Made by a program: the position numbers and the translations under genes. Shown here in pieces: positions 54,061-63,338 of a DNA stretch of 64,000 nt. The DNA is from Ichthyophis bannanicus. Lineage: Eukaryota; Chordata; Amphibia; Gymnophiona; Ichthyophiidae. Positions within the stretch are counted from its first letter, which is position 1; each line of letters begins with the position of its first letter. The stretch lies in assembly GCA_033557465.1 (NCBI GenBank), contig CM066039.1, positions 46,095,788 to 46,159,787 of the forward strand, read 5' to 3'. The notes below the pieces were generated by a model. The model made no database searches, was not told where the DNA came from, and was given only the letters and a program-made list of their open reading frames with translations.

Positions 54061-54420
54061 CAAAAGAGCTGACTCAAATAAATTGGAGTCAGGGGATCAC
54101 ATAAAACTTAGTATGGGGTGCATGTGACTTGGAGCGAACAGTGTGGGAGGGGGAAACGTATTCTTGGAGTGTTTGGTTGTTGGTGTCTTAGGATCTGCAG
54201 TGTTAGGTGATTGTATCAGTCCCATAGGGTTCGGTGAAGAGGAGAGTCTTTAGTTTCTTTCTGAGATCTTGTATGGATTGGGCTGATCTAATGGGTTTAG
54301 GGAACCAAAGCCATATGTGCATATGGGTGTGTCTTGAGGAGTGTCGGGGGTGCATGCACATATGTGAATATGAAGGGGCATGTCAGGCGGTGCCTGCTCA
54401 CGCTCATGTGGAGTGTTGGA

Positions 54421-54579
54421 AAGTACATGTGTGTGTGTGTGTGTGTGTGTATGTGGGCCAGGGGGAATGTTGGATGTGTGTATGTATCATAGGGAGTGTC
54501 ATGGTGTGTGTGTGTGTGTATGTGGGCCAGGGGGAATGTTGGATGTGTGTATGTATCATAGGGAGTGTCAGGGGGCGTG

Positions 54580-54613
<34 letters not shown>

Positions 54614-54880
54614 ATGGGTAGTGTCATGGTGTGTGTGTGTGTGTATGTGGGCCAGGGGGAATGTTGGATGTGTGTATGTATCATAGGGAGTGTCAGGGGG
54701 CGTGTGTGTGTGTCATGTGCAGTGTCAGGGTGTGTGTAATTACTTTGGCATGAGTTTTTGCTTGTGTGTCTTGGCAGTTCTGTGCCTGTATGTGCATCAG
54801 GGACTGTGTGTGCATGTGTGTGTGTGCATGTGTGTGTAGGTGTGTAGGGGCAGTGGGTGTGAAGTGTCATTGGGCGGCTG
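54421..54880. repeat. GT-rich minisatellite
   Basis: Three copies of a roughly 65-bp block (ATGTGGGCCAGGGGGAATGT, then GTGTGTATGTATCATAGGG) separated by (GT)n tracts at about 54452, 54518 and 54643. The long Cys/Val frames here are low-complexity artefacts. Confidence 0.9.
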
Positions 54881-54939
54881 CGTGTCTGTGTGTGCTGGAG
54901 TGGTGGGTGAATCTACACTTTTCCTTGTCCTTCTGCACC

Positions 54940-55320
54940 AGCGCTTTGTCCCTCCCACGCTCATACACTATTCCCTCTTCCTGTCCTTCACTGCTCTCTC
55001 CTGCACTTTCCTTCTTTTCCAATCCACCCATCCATGCACTCTCCTTCCCTTGCTACCCAAACTTAAACTCTCTCAGGCCTTCCCTTCCCTTCTCGCTTAA
55101 TGCACTCAGTGTCTGTTCTTCTCTCCTCCAACCCTGCTCCTTCCCTTATGTTCTACCCCTAGACCAGCCCCTTCCCTCATGCCCTGCCGCTTTCTTTCCT
55201 TATAATCCTGTCCATTTTTAGGCTCCACTCCCTCACCCACTCCTTCCTTTAGACTCTGCCTCCTCATCTGCCCTTTTTCTTAGACTCCAGTTCCTCTTTC
55301 AAAGCCACAGCTCCACTCTT
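54940..55320. repeat. Pyrimidine-rich low-complexity tract
   Basis: C/T-rich sequence with CTTCCCTT and CTCC runs. Confidence 0.6.
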
Positions 55321-55321
55321 C

Positions 55322-55555
55322 CACCAGAGGGGACCTAGAGCTTTCTACCAGCCTCTTCAGGCTGTAGCCCTGCTCTTCCTGCTGGCCTGACCCAGGGCCT
55401 TCCATTGGCCTCATCAGGGCACAGGTCCAGACTTTCACTCAGTGGGACCTGGGGACCTCCATCCAGCCTTTTCAGGATGCATCCCCAGTCTTCTGGCTGG
55501 CAAGATCTGGGGCCTCCTGCTGGCCTTTTGAGGCTGCAGCCCTGACTCTTCATGC
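55322..55555. repeat. Degenerate tandem array, about 60-bp unit
   Basis: Four diverged units with CC(A)GCCT.TTCAGG and (G)GACCTGGGG-like text. The minus-strand frame (PEEAGR/PDEANGRP repeats) reflects it. Confidence 0.6.
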
Positions 55556-55819
55556 CAACTCCTGTTGATTCTTCATCCTAGAGTTTTGGGTGGCAGGAGT
55601 GGGGGACAGCATACTCATGTTGCATAAGAACAGACAAAATTCTTCTGGCTTGACCCTCAATAATAGATGCTACACTCAAACAAAACATGCCTAAAAAGAG
55701 GAAGAGATTTGCTCGTTCAGTCTAAGTGATTGAGTGCAATTATTCAAGTAAGACATAAACTACATCAAAACAGTAGAACCCAATCCAAAATACTGGCGCT
55801 GTTTTAGAAAGAAGTGTCC

Positions 55820-55977
55820 AGCTCGCCAAATGTGTTAGATATATCAAGAGAGGCAACCACCAGGGGACCCTTTTTAAGACGGATCAGTTAGTTAGCAAGA
55901 ATGGATGCTCGAAGCAGTTTGGTATTATCGTCTGGTCTGAAACCAAATTGAAAATCATCAAACAGTTTCTTCTCATT
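55820..55977 (-). pseudogene. Antisense L2-like LINE, RT finger segment
   Basis: Minus-strand reading gives FQFGFRPDDNT and later VVASLDISNTFGELD, the FRPG and LDLSAAFD blocks of L2-type RT. Same LINE as 53230-53836, displaced by later insertions. Confidence 0.78.
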
Positions 55978-56412
55978 CACATGGAGCCCAATTCAGAAAG
56001 GGGCATGACTGGGCCATCCTGACGGCCCCAAGCAGTACGGGCCCATTATGATCCAATTCTGTAACGTGGGAGCAAAACATTCCAATGGCATACAGAATCG
56101 GGCTCGAAGACAAACTGGCGTGCCCCCTGCAGCGCTGACCCCCTGTTACCCTGCTGCCCAACCCCGGACTGGGCAGTCAGGGCCTGGATCAGGCAGTGGA
56201 GTCCTACCTGGGTCCTGTCCTGACCTTGAGGGGGGTGTTCTGGCTCTGATCATCTCTGTCCTAGCTGCTTATTCCACCTCCGTCTCAGCCCACCCCCGCT
56301 CCGCCCACACTCTGCTCCCTCCCACCCCCACTGGCTCTCCCTGTACTGCTGCTCTGGCTGTGTGGGGAGAGCCCGTAGGGGGATAAGGTCAGGATGCAAG
56401 TTGCTTCTCAGA
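55978..56412. mobile_element. GGGCCCGATTCTG-ended MITE-like insert in the LINE
   Basis: ATGGAGCCCAATTCAGAAAG and CTCAGAATCGGGCCCAT are inverted ends. It separates two consecutive RT blocks. Confidence 0.7.
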
Positions 56413-56429
56413 ATCGGGCCCATAATCCT

Positions 56430-56620
56430 GCAGTTGTGTCAGTACTATCTTTTTAATCGTTTGCCTAAAAATGGAAGGATAGAAAAAGGTCTATCATTTT
56501 TGAGGTCTGTAGTGTCTAAAGGATGTTTCCTTTAGAATAAGGTGCACCGAAGCCAATTTTAAGCTTGTAAGTAAAATACTCTGCACAAGAGATCCTTTAT
56601 GATCTTAGTTAAGAACTCAG
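56430..56620 (-). pseudogene. Antisense L2-like LINE, first RT block
   Basis: Minus-strand reading gives NDRPFSILPFLGKRLK, the YRPISLLPFLSK block. Lies upstream (in LINE sense) of the finger segment. Confidence 0.72.
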
Positions 56621-56621
56621 G

Positions 56622-57092
56622 GCCCGATTTTCAGTTCAGTGGTGCTATGTGCCGTACTGCTGAGTAGCCCGCCCCCCTTTTGCCTAATCCAGATTTTCAA
56701 TGCCGGAGTCATATGCAGCTCTGGCATTGAAAATCCAGGTCTCTCCGCACTCCCCGGAACTTGCAGGAGCTAGCTGGGTAGCACCGATTTTCGATGCTAC
56801 CCGCTTAGCCCCTGCACCTGAAAGATAGGAGAGGAAAAACCTTGCCTATCTTTAAGGTGCAGAGGGCTAAGCGGGTGGCATCGAAAATTGGTGTTACCCG
56901 GTTATCCCTGTACTCTGCCATAGAATGCCCCTAACATACCCTGATGCTAATCACATAGCATTTGGCATGTTAGGGACATATCTGGGATTTTTGAAGGTCA
57001 CTACCCGTGTAGGTGCCCTTCGAAAATCCTGGATATGGCATTTACATGGGTCACTAGGGCAGTGACCCATGCAAACACCTTCGAAAATTGGG
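56622..57092. mobile_element. GGGCCCGATTTTC-ended foldback element with internal hairpins
   Basis: AGGGCCCGATTTTCAGTTC and CCTTCGAAAATTGGGCTC ends. Internal hairpins: ATTTTCAATGCCGGAG/CTCTGGCATTGAAAAT near 56690-56730, and ACCGATTTTCGATGC.ACCC with its inverse near 56785-56895. Confidence 0.75.
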
Positions 57093-57099
57093 CTCTCAG

Positions 57100-57830
57100 T
57101 CATTTGGGTCTTTAAAGCTTTAATATTCCAGACTGGACAAGGGTCAAATTGCATTTTAAATGGTCGAGATCAGTTCTGAGCTTACTGAACTAACTTTGGA
57201 CCAGAGGATCACTTGTTCAACCTAAGGCAACCCTACAAGTGATCCCAGATCTATTGGATAAGATTTGGGTTTCTGCTGTAATGAGATAGCCATTTAGACA
57301 CATGATAAAGGGGTTCCCAAAGAGTCATCTAGAGGATTCTCGGTCAGTCTTCTCACAATCTGAAATAACTCCCTAGGACAATTTTTAGCTCTATGAATAT
57401 CTGAAGCAAAATATTTTTTTATATCAAGCACTAGCTCACTATACAGTATTTATACTTTTAAACTTGATATCACTATTGTTATCTTGCAAGTGGCGAGGTA
57501 CTAGAGTTGCCATCAAATGTTCTAGCTGACACAATTGGTGCTTCTCGTCTGATAATGCTACAGAAAATCATGGGGCCCGCTGTAATCTTTTAACAACTAC
57601 GGGCTTTACTGATGCTATTTTTTGGTAAGTAGCAAGTGAAGACGTCTACCAAACATCAACTAATGCTTCAACATCTTGAACATCTGAGTAAGCTACTGTA
57701 GACCTTACCCATTGTTCGGAGAACTTTTCAACATCTATCTTTCCAATATTTATTTTACATCTTGAGCAACTATACTGATGTCCAAATTCTTTACTGTCCA
57801 CATAAGCCTCAGGAGAAAATGATCAGACCA
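57100..57830 (-). mobile_element. Antisense L2-like LINE, linker region (degenerate)
   Basis: Lies between endonuclease and RT segments of the same LINE. No intact motif. An (AAAT)n microsatellite follows at about 57890-57921. Confidence 0.45.
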
Positions 57831-57924
57831 AGGAACACAAGTGTGGAAAATATGTCCATTAACTCCCGAGTATTGGAAACCATTGGTACAAAATAAATAA
57901 ATAAATAAATAAATAAATAAAACC

Positions 57925-58560
57925 TATATCTAATGTATGAGCTTTGCAAGGGGTCAGAAAAGCAATCATCTGAGATAAGCCCACAGACTGCATGTATAAA
58001 AAAATCGTCGATTTTATAGAGAAACACCAATATGGAGATTAAAATCACCTAGTACAATAAAATTAAAAACATTAGTCTCAATAGCGCATGAAAGATCCAT
58101 CCAGTAAAACCAGGTGGGTGATAAATGAAACAGATACCCCAGTTACCAAAGGAAAGTGCCACTAATTCACATCCTTCACAGCATGCTGTTTGGATATGTG
58201 AATAGTTATAATCTAATTTTAAGATCACTAAAACACCACCTTCGCTGCCAGCCCTAGCTTGCAATTCATAAATGTAGCCCTTGGGACTGAATTGATTGAG
58301 CAGAACAGTATTCATGTCAGACAGCCAGACCTCAGTCAAACATAAAATATCAAAATCCATGCCTAAAATTAAATCAAGTAAAACTTCCAACTTAGGTTTT
58401 GCAGAGCGAACATTAATTAAACCAATCTTATTCATGTTGGAAGCACAGTATCCAATCTTTTCTACTGGTGCCATAGAGAGGACTGATAAATTGCGATGGC
58501 AAAATAGTGAACCTCTATGGTAAATTTTTTGGGCCCATACTAAGGGCCACACCAAGAGCC
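57925..58560 (-). pseudogene. Antisense L2-like LINE endonuclease segment
   Basis: The minus-strand frame at 58049-58555 gives IGLINVRSAKPKLEVLLDLI, FDILCLTEVWLSD and GSEGGVLVILK, the start of an apurinic-type endonuclease as in L2 LINEs (N, E and GGG motifs). Later motifs are decayed (ICFIYHPPGF for VYRPP). Confidence 0.8.
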
Positions 58561-58979
58561 ATTAGTCATGGATCTTTGGCAGAGAGTTCGCCAGGTGGCG
58601 GCCTGTTTAACAGCTTCATGTCCAAATAGGAAATGATGTCATCAAAGTGCGTCCATGTCCTGAACTGGGCAATCTGGTTCATCCACTAAGACAGCCCTCT
58701 TCTTTGTCATTTAGACAGCACTGATAAGCAATGAATCATCTGAGGCGACTAGCAGCTTTGCTTTCCTAGTTCCGCTATATCCTTTTTGAGAGGAGCATAC
58801 TTAAGATGCAGTTGTATCATGAAGTTATACCAGGGTGTACAAGTTTATTCTTGAGGGCGACAAATAAGCCAGTTTTCAGGCAATCCCTAGTGACTATGCA
58901 TAAGACAGAGCTGTATGTATACTACACATAGTGTATGCAAGTTTATATTTGAAAACTTGGCTTGTTTGGGGCCTTCGTA
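58561..58979. other. No feature recognised
   Basis: Flank of the L2-like and CR1 pieces; around 58845-58900 a CCAGTTTTCAGGCAATCCCTAG-like text (as in hAT MITEs) hints at a small foldback element. Confidence 0.35.
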
Positions 58980-59226
58980 CACCTCTGACCTATGCAGAGG
59001 CATAATGATATTCTCAGTATTGTTCTCCGATTCTCAACAAACAATCCCTAGCATTCTATTTGCTCTTTTAGCAGCTCCGGCGCACGGGGCTGAAAATGTC
59101 AATGTGTTGTCCACAATAACTTCGAGATCTTTTTCTTGGGTGGTGACTCCTAATTCAGTATTTTATATGTATTATTTCCCTATCTGCCTCACTTTGCACT
59201 TCTCCACATTAAATTTCACTTGCCAT
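58980..59226 (-). pseudogene. Old antisense CR1 RT fragment
   Basis: Antisense match to the region after FADD: GCATTCTATTTGCTCTTTTA, TTTTTCTTGGGTGGTGACTC, then CACATTAAATTTCACTTGCC. More diverged than the other CR1 copies. Confidence 0.8.
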
Positions 59227-59479
59227 TAAGATGCATCAAGGCCTCTTTAGACATCTAGGTCAGGAGATGGAAAATTCTCACTCTATTTTACACATGTTCT
59301 ACCAGATGCAAAGCCTCTAGCAAAATGCATATAAGGACGGGCAGGAGAGGACATTGATGTCTCACCACATCCAGCAGGAGCAGCAATCTAGAAAGCTTCA
59401 CATGGGGAATAAATATCCATCTTTCCCCTAAATGTGTGTGGGAGTGGCTTTTTAAAATCACTGCTCCTGATATTTATGC

Positions 59480-59994
59480 ATAAGAACATAAGAGATGCAA
59501 TACTGAGTCAGACTAAAGGTCCATCGAGTCCAGTATCCTGTTTCCAACAGTGGCCAATCCAGGTCACAAATATCTGTCATGTTCCTAAAAAGATAGACAG
59601 ATTCCATGCTGCTTAACTCAGGGGTAAGCAGTAGATTTCCCCAGACTACTTCAATGATTGTTTTATGGACTTTTCATCGAGGAACTTGTTCAAAGCTCTT
59701 TTAAACCCAGCTACACTAACAGCTTTTACTATATCCTCTGGCAACGAGTTCCAGAGTTTGATTATGCATTGTGAAAAAACTATTTCCTCTGATTTGTCTT
59801 AAATGGGGTACACTGTAACTTCATTGCGTGTCCCCTAGTCTTTCTGCTTTTTGAAGAAGTAGATAACCAATCTATGTTTACCCGTTCCACTCCATTCATT
59901 ATTTTATAGACCTCTATCATATCTCCCCTCAGCCATCTCTTTTCCAAGCCCTAACCTGTTCAGCCTTTCCTCATAGGTGTTTTCTTCCATCCAG
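59480..59994 (-). mobile_element. Antisense CR1 3' fragment abutting a sense CR1
   Basis: CATAAGAACATAAGAGATGC, GTATCCTGTTTCCAACAGTG and CCAGAGTTTGATTATGC mark the antisense end; it stops near 59994, exactly where a sense copy begins mid-ORF2. Confidence 0.85.
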
Positions 59995-60156
59995 CAAAAC
60001 TGCCAGCATGGTTTAAAGGTGAGGTCAGAGAGGCTGTTGTTGCCAAAAAAGCATCTTTCAGGAAATGGAAAAATGAGCCAAACGACAAAATCTGGAAACA
60101 GCACAAGCACCGGCAAGTCAAATGCAAGGCATTGATAAGGCAGGCAAAGGGAGAAT

Positions 60157-60609
60157 TTGAGAAGAAGCTTGCTGCGGAAGCAAAAACGTGAAATAAAGAC
60201 TTTCAAGTACATTTGTAGCAAAAAACCTGTGAGAGAGTCAGTTGGTCCATTAGATGATAGAGGAGTTAAAGGGGCACTAAGAGGCGACAAGGCGATAGCG
60301 GAGAGACTGAATGAATTCTTTGCTTCCGTCTTTACTGAGGAAGATGTAGGGAGGTTACCCATGAGTGAAGTGGCATTTAAAGGTGCGGAAGAATTGAAGG
60401 AAATATTGATACATCGGGAAGATGTATTACAACTATTAGATAAACTGAAGAGTAGCAAATCACCTGTGCTGGATGGTATACATCCAAGGGTGTTCAAAGA
60501 ACTGAAATATGAGATTGCAGACCTGCTATTAGTAATCTGTGAATTTTCATTAAAATCATCTGTAATACCTGAAGTTTGGAGGATCGCCAATGTAATGCCA
60601 ATTTTTTAA
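60157..60609 (+). pseudogene. CR1 ORF2 fragment, pre-RT and first RT blocks
   Basis: Frame with KKPVRESVGPLDD, LNEFFASVFTEEDVG and DGIHPRVFKELKYE. A frameshift lies near 60190, and a base change gives TAA at 60607-60609 where the other copy reads AAA. The same frame continues at 60610. Confidence 0.88.
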
Positions 60610-60645
60610 AAGGGTTCCAGGGGTGATCCGGGAAACTACAGACCG

Positions 60646-61923
60646 GTGAGCCTGACGTCAGTACCAGGAAAAATGGTAGAAACCATCATAAAGAACAAAA
60701 TTACTCAGCATGTAGATAGTCATGGCCTAATGGGAGACAGCCAACATGGCTTTAGACAAGGAAGATCTTGTCTTACTAATCTGTTATGTTTTTTTGAAGG
60801 TGTGAATGAACAGGTGGACAAAGGTGAGTCGGTTGATATAGTGTATCTGGACTTTCAGAAAGCCTTTCACAAGGTCCCTCATCAGAGACCTTTGGCAAAA
60901 CTAAAGAGTCATGGGATAGGACGCAGTGTACTATTGTGGATCAGGAACTGGTTAAAAGATAGAAAGCAGAGGGTAGGGCTAAATGGCCAATTTTCCCAAT
61001 GGAGAAAGGTGAATAGTGGTGTACCCCAGGGATCTGTGCTGGGTCCGCTGCTTTTTGACATATTCATAAATGACCTGGAAAAGGGAATAACGAGTGAGGT
61101 TATCAAATTTGCAGATGACACAAAACTATTTAAAGTTGTTAAAACCCAAGAGGATTGTGGAAAATTGCAAGAGGATCTTGATAAATTGGAAGACTGGGCA
61201 TCAAAATGGCAGTTGAAATTTAATGTGGACAAGTGCAAAGTTATGCACCTAGGAAAGAACAACCCAAACTATGGTTACACGATGCAAGGTTCCACATTAG
61301 GAATCACCACCCAGGAAAAAGATTTAGGCGTCATTGTGGATAACATGTTAAAACCCTCGGCCCAGTGTGCAGCGGCAGCCAAGAGAGCAAATAGAATGCT
61401 AAGTATCATAAGGAAAGGAATGGAAAATAAAACAAAAGATATTATAATGCCTCTATATCGTTCCATGGTGAGACCGCACCTTGAATACTGTGTGCAATTC
61501 TGGTCGCCGTATCTTAAAAAGGATATAGCGTTATTAGAAAAGGTTCAGAGAAGAGCCACCAAAATGGTAAAGGGGATGGAAGGATCCTCCTATGAAGAAA
61601 GGCTTAAAAGGTTAGGGCTCTTTAACCTGGAAAAGAGACGACTGAGGGGAGATATGATAGAAGTCTATAAATTAATGAACGGAGTGGAATGGGGAAACAT
61701 AGATCGGTTGTTTATGTTATCAGAATATAGAAAGACTAGGGGACATGCAAAGAAGCTACAGGGTAAACTATTTAAGACTAATAAAAGAAAATATTTTTTC
61801 ACTCAACGTGTAATCAAACTATGGAATTTGTTACCGGAGGATGTAGTAAAGGCTGTTAGTGTAGCTGGGTTTAAAAAAGGTTTGGACAAGTTCCTGGAGG
61901 AAAGGTCCATAAACCATTATTAA
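60646..61923 (+). CDS. CR1 reverse transcriptase segment, open to natural C-terminus
   Basis: 425 open codons from the RT to the ORF2 stop (the 60646 start is only the first usable codon after the upstream TAA; the frame is that of 60157-60609). Motifs: [44 protein letters not shown] (usual AFDKVPH, here His), [17 protein letters not shown] and the catalytic FADDTKLF. The thumb has [17 protein letters not shown] and [15 protein letters not shown]. It ends with [12 protein letters not shown] as in the other full copy. The AFHK change and truncation mean it is not functional, but it is the longest unbroken CR1 RT here. Confidence 0.9.
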   Translation: MSLTSVPGKMVETIIKNKITQHVDSHGLMGDSQHGFRQGRSCLTNLLCFFEGVNEQVDKGESVDIVYLDFQKAFHKVPHQRPLAKLKSHGIGRSVLLWIRNWLKDRKQRVGLNGQFSQWRKVNSGVPQGSVLGPLLFDIFINDLEKGITSEVIKFADDTKLFKVVKTQEDCGKLQEDLDKLEDWASKWQLKFNVDKCKVMHLGKNNPNYGYTMQGSTLGITTQEKDLGVIVDNMLKPSAQCAAAAKRANRMLSIIRKGMENKTKDIIMPLYRSMVRPHLEYCVQFWSPYLKKDIALLEKVQRRATKMVKGMEGSSYEERLKRLGLFNLEKRRLRGDMIEVYKLMNGVEWGNIDRLFMLSEYRKTRGHAKKLQGKLFKTNKRKYFFTQRVIKLWNLLPEDVVKAVSVAGFKKGLDKFLEERSINHY

Positions 61924-62105
61924 GAAGGGACCCAGGATATCAATGCTTGCCCCAGTACAAGCATTATGGAACCTGTGTCTTTTGGGGAAAATGCTAGGTA
62001 CGTATGACCTAGATTGGCCACTGTTGGAAACAGGATACTGGGCTTGATGGACCTTGGTCTGACCCAGTATGGCATATCTTATGTTCTTATGTTATGTTCT
62101 TATGT

Positions 62106-63338
62106 AGGTGTTGTCAGACAAATCTGATTGACTTCTTTGACTGGGTGACCAGGGAGTTGGACCGAGGGAGAGCCCTAGATGTGGTGTATTTAGATTTCAG
62201 TAAAGCCTTTGACACCGTTCCTCACAGGTGACTTATAAACAAACTGAGCACCCTAGGGAGGACCCTAAAGTTACTGTTTGGGTTAGAAATTGGTTGAGTG
62301 GGAGGTGACAAAGAGTACAGGTAAATGGAGCTCACTCTGAGAAGAAGGAAGTTTCCAGTGGTGTGCCCCAGGGATCTGTCCTTGGTCCGATTCTTTTTAA
62401 CATCTTTGTTAATGATATAGCGGAAGGGCTGTCGGGTAAAGTTTGTCCCTTTGCGGATGATACCAAAATCTGCAATAGAGTAGACACCCAGGAAGGTGTA
62501 GATAACATGAGGGGGGATCTAGCTAAGCTTGAAGAATGGTCTAGAATTTGGCAGGTGGGATTTAATGTTAAAAAATGCAAGGTCATGCATTTGGGCTGCA
62601 GCGATCCAAGGGAGCAATATAGTATAGGTGGTGAAGTACTTTTGTCCGCTAAAGAAGAGTGTGACCTAGGCGTGGTTGTGTCTGATGATCTTAAAGTGGC
62701 TAAACAGGTAGAAAAGGCGACAGCAAAAGCTAGAAGGATGCTTAGGTGCATACGGAGAGGGATGGCTAGCAGAAAAAAGGAGGTAATAGTGCCTCTATAT
62801 ATGTCTTTCGTGCGGCCTCACTTGGAGTATTGTGTGCAATTTTGGAGACCGCACCTTCAAAAGGATATAAACAGGATGGAGTCAGTACAGAGGGTGGCTA
62901 CTAAAATGGTTAGTGGTCTTCATTATAAAGCATATGAGGACAGACTTAAGGATCTTAATATGTACACATTAGAGGAAAGGTGGGATAGAGGTGATATGAT
63001 TGAGACGTTTAAATACCTCCGTGGCATAAATGCACAGGGGGAGAGCCTCTTTCGACTGAAAGCAAGTACTGCTACAAGGGGACATGGGATGAGGGTGAAA
63101 GGGGATAGATTCAGGAGTCATATGCGGAAATATTTCTTTACGGAAAGAGTAGTGGATCCGTGGAATAGTCTCCCAGTGGAGGTGGTAGAGATGAGAACTG
63201 TATCTGAATTCAAAAAAGCATGGGATAAACACAGAGGATCTCTAAAGGAAAAAAGGGACTGTTGTAGTTGATGTGGAAGGACAGACTAGATAGGCCATGT
63301 GGTCTTTTTCTGTCATCATTTTTCTATGTTTCTATGCT
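62106..63338 (+). mobile_element. 5'-truncated sense CR1-b LINE
   Basis: Begins GGTGTTGTCAGACAAATCTG directly after the CR1 tail, and ends AGGCCATGTGGTCTTTTTCT with TTTCTATGTTTCTATG. The first part (62110-62360) has stops; the rest is open. Confidence 0.9.
62363..63271 (+). CDS. CR1-b reverse transcriptase C-terminal segment
   Basis: 302 open codons starting in [20 protein letters not shown]. Catalytic FADDTKIC near 62455. Then [75 protein letters not shown] and the C-terminal MRKYFFTERVVDPWNSLPVE, ending at 63271. The palm before PQG is broken upstream by stops near 62230, so it is a LINE fossil with an intact distal half. CR1-b differs from the other CR1 in motif wording (DLNMYTLEER for GLFNLEKR) and in its 3' end. 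Confidence 0.88.
   Translation: MPQGSVLGPILFNIFVNDIAEGLSGKVCPFADDTKICNRVDTQEGVDNMRGDLAKLEEWSRIWQVGFNVKKCKVMHLGCSDPREQYSIGGEVLLSAKEECDLGVVVSDDLKVAKQVEKATAKARRMLRCIRRGMASRKKEVIVPLYMSFVRPHLEYCVQFWRPHLQKDINRMESVQRVATKMVSGLHYKAYEDRLKDLNMYTLEERWDRGDMIETFKYLRGINAQGESLFRLKASTATRGHGMRVKGDRFRSHMRKYFFTERVVDPWNSLPVEVVEMRTVSEFKKAWDKHRGSLKEKRDCCS

Larger units (their letters stand above)
59995..62105 (+). mobile_element. 5'-truncated sense CR1
   Basis: Starts inside ORF2 (CTGCCAGCATGGTTTAAAGG, equal to 12768 of the full copy) and ends with the 3' block and TTATGTTATGTTCTTATG. Closely related to 10049-14873, with different mutations. Confidence 0.92.

Noticed and set aside
54234..54870. Cys/Val-rich ORFs on both strands
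   Set aside because: Translation of (GT)n and its flanking minisatellite.
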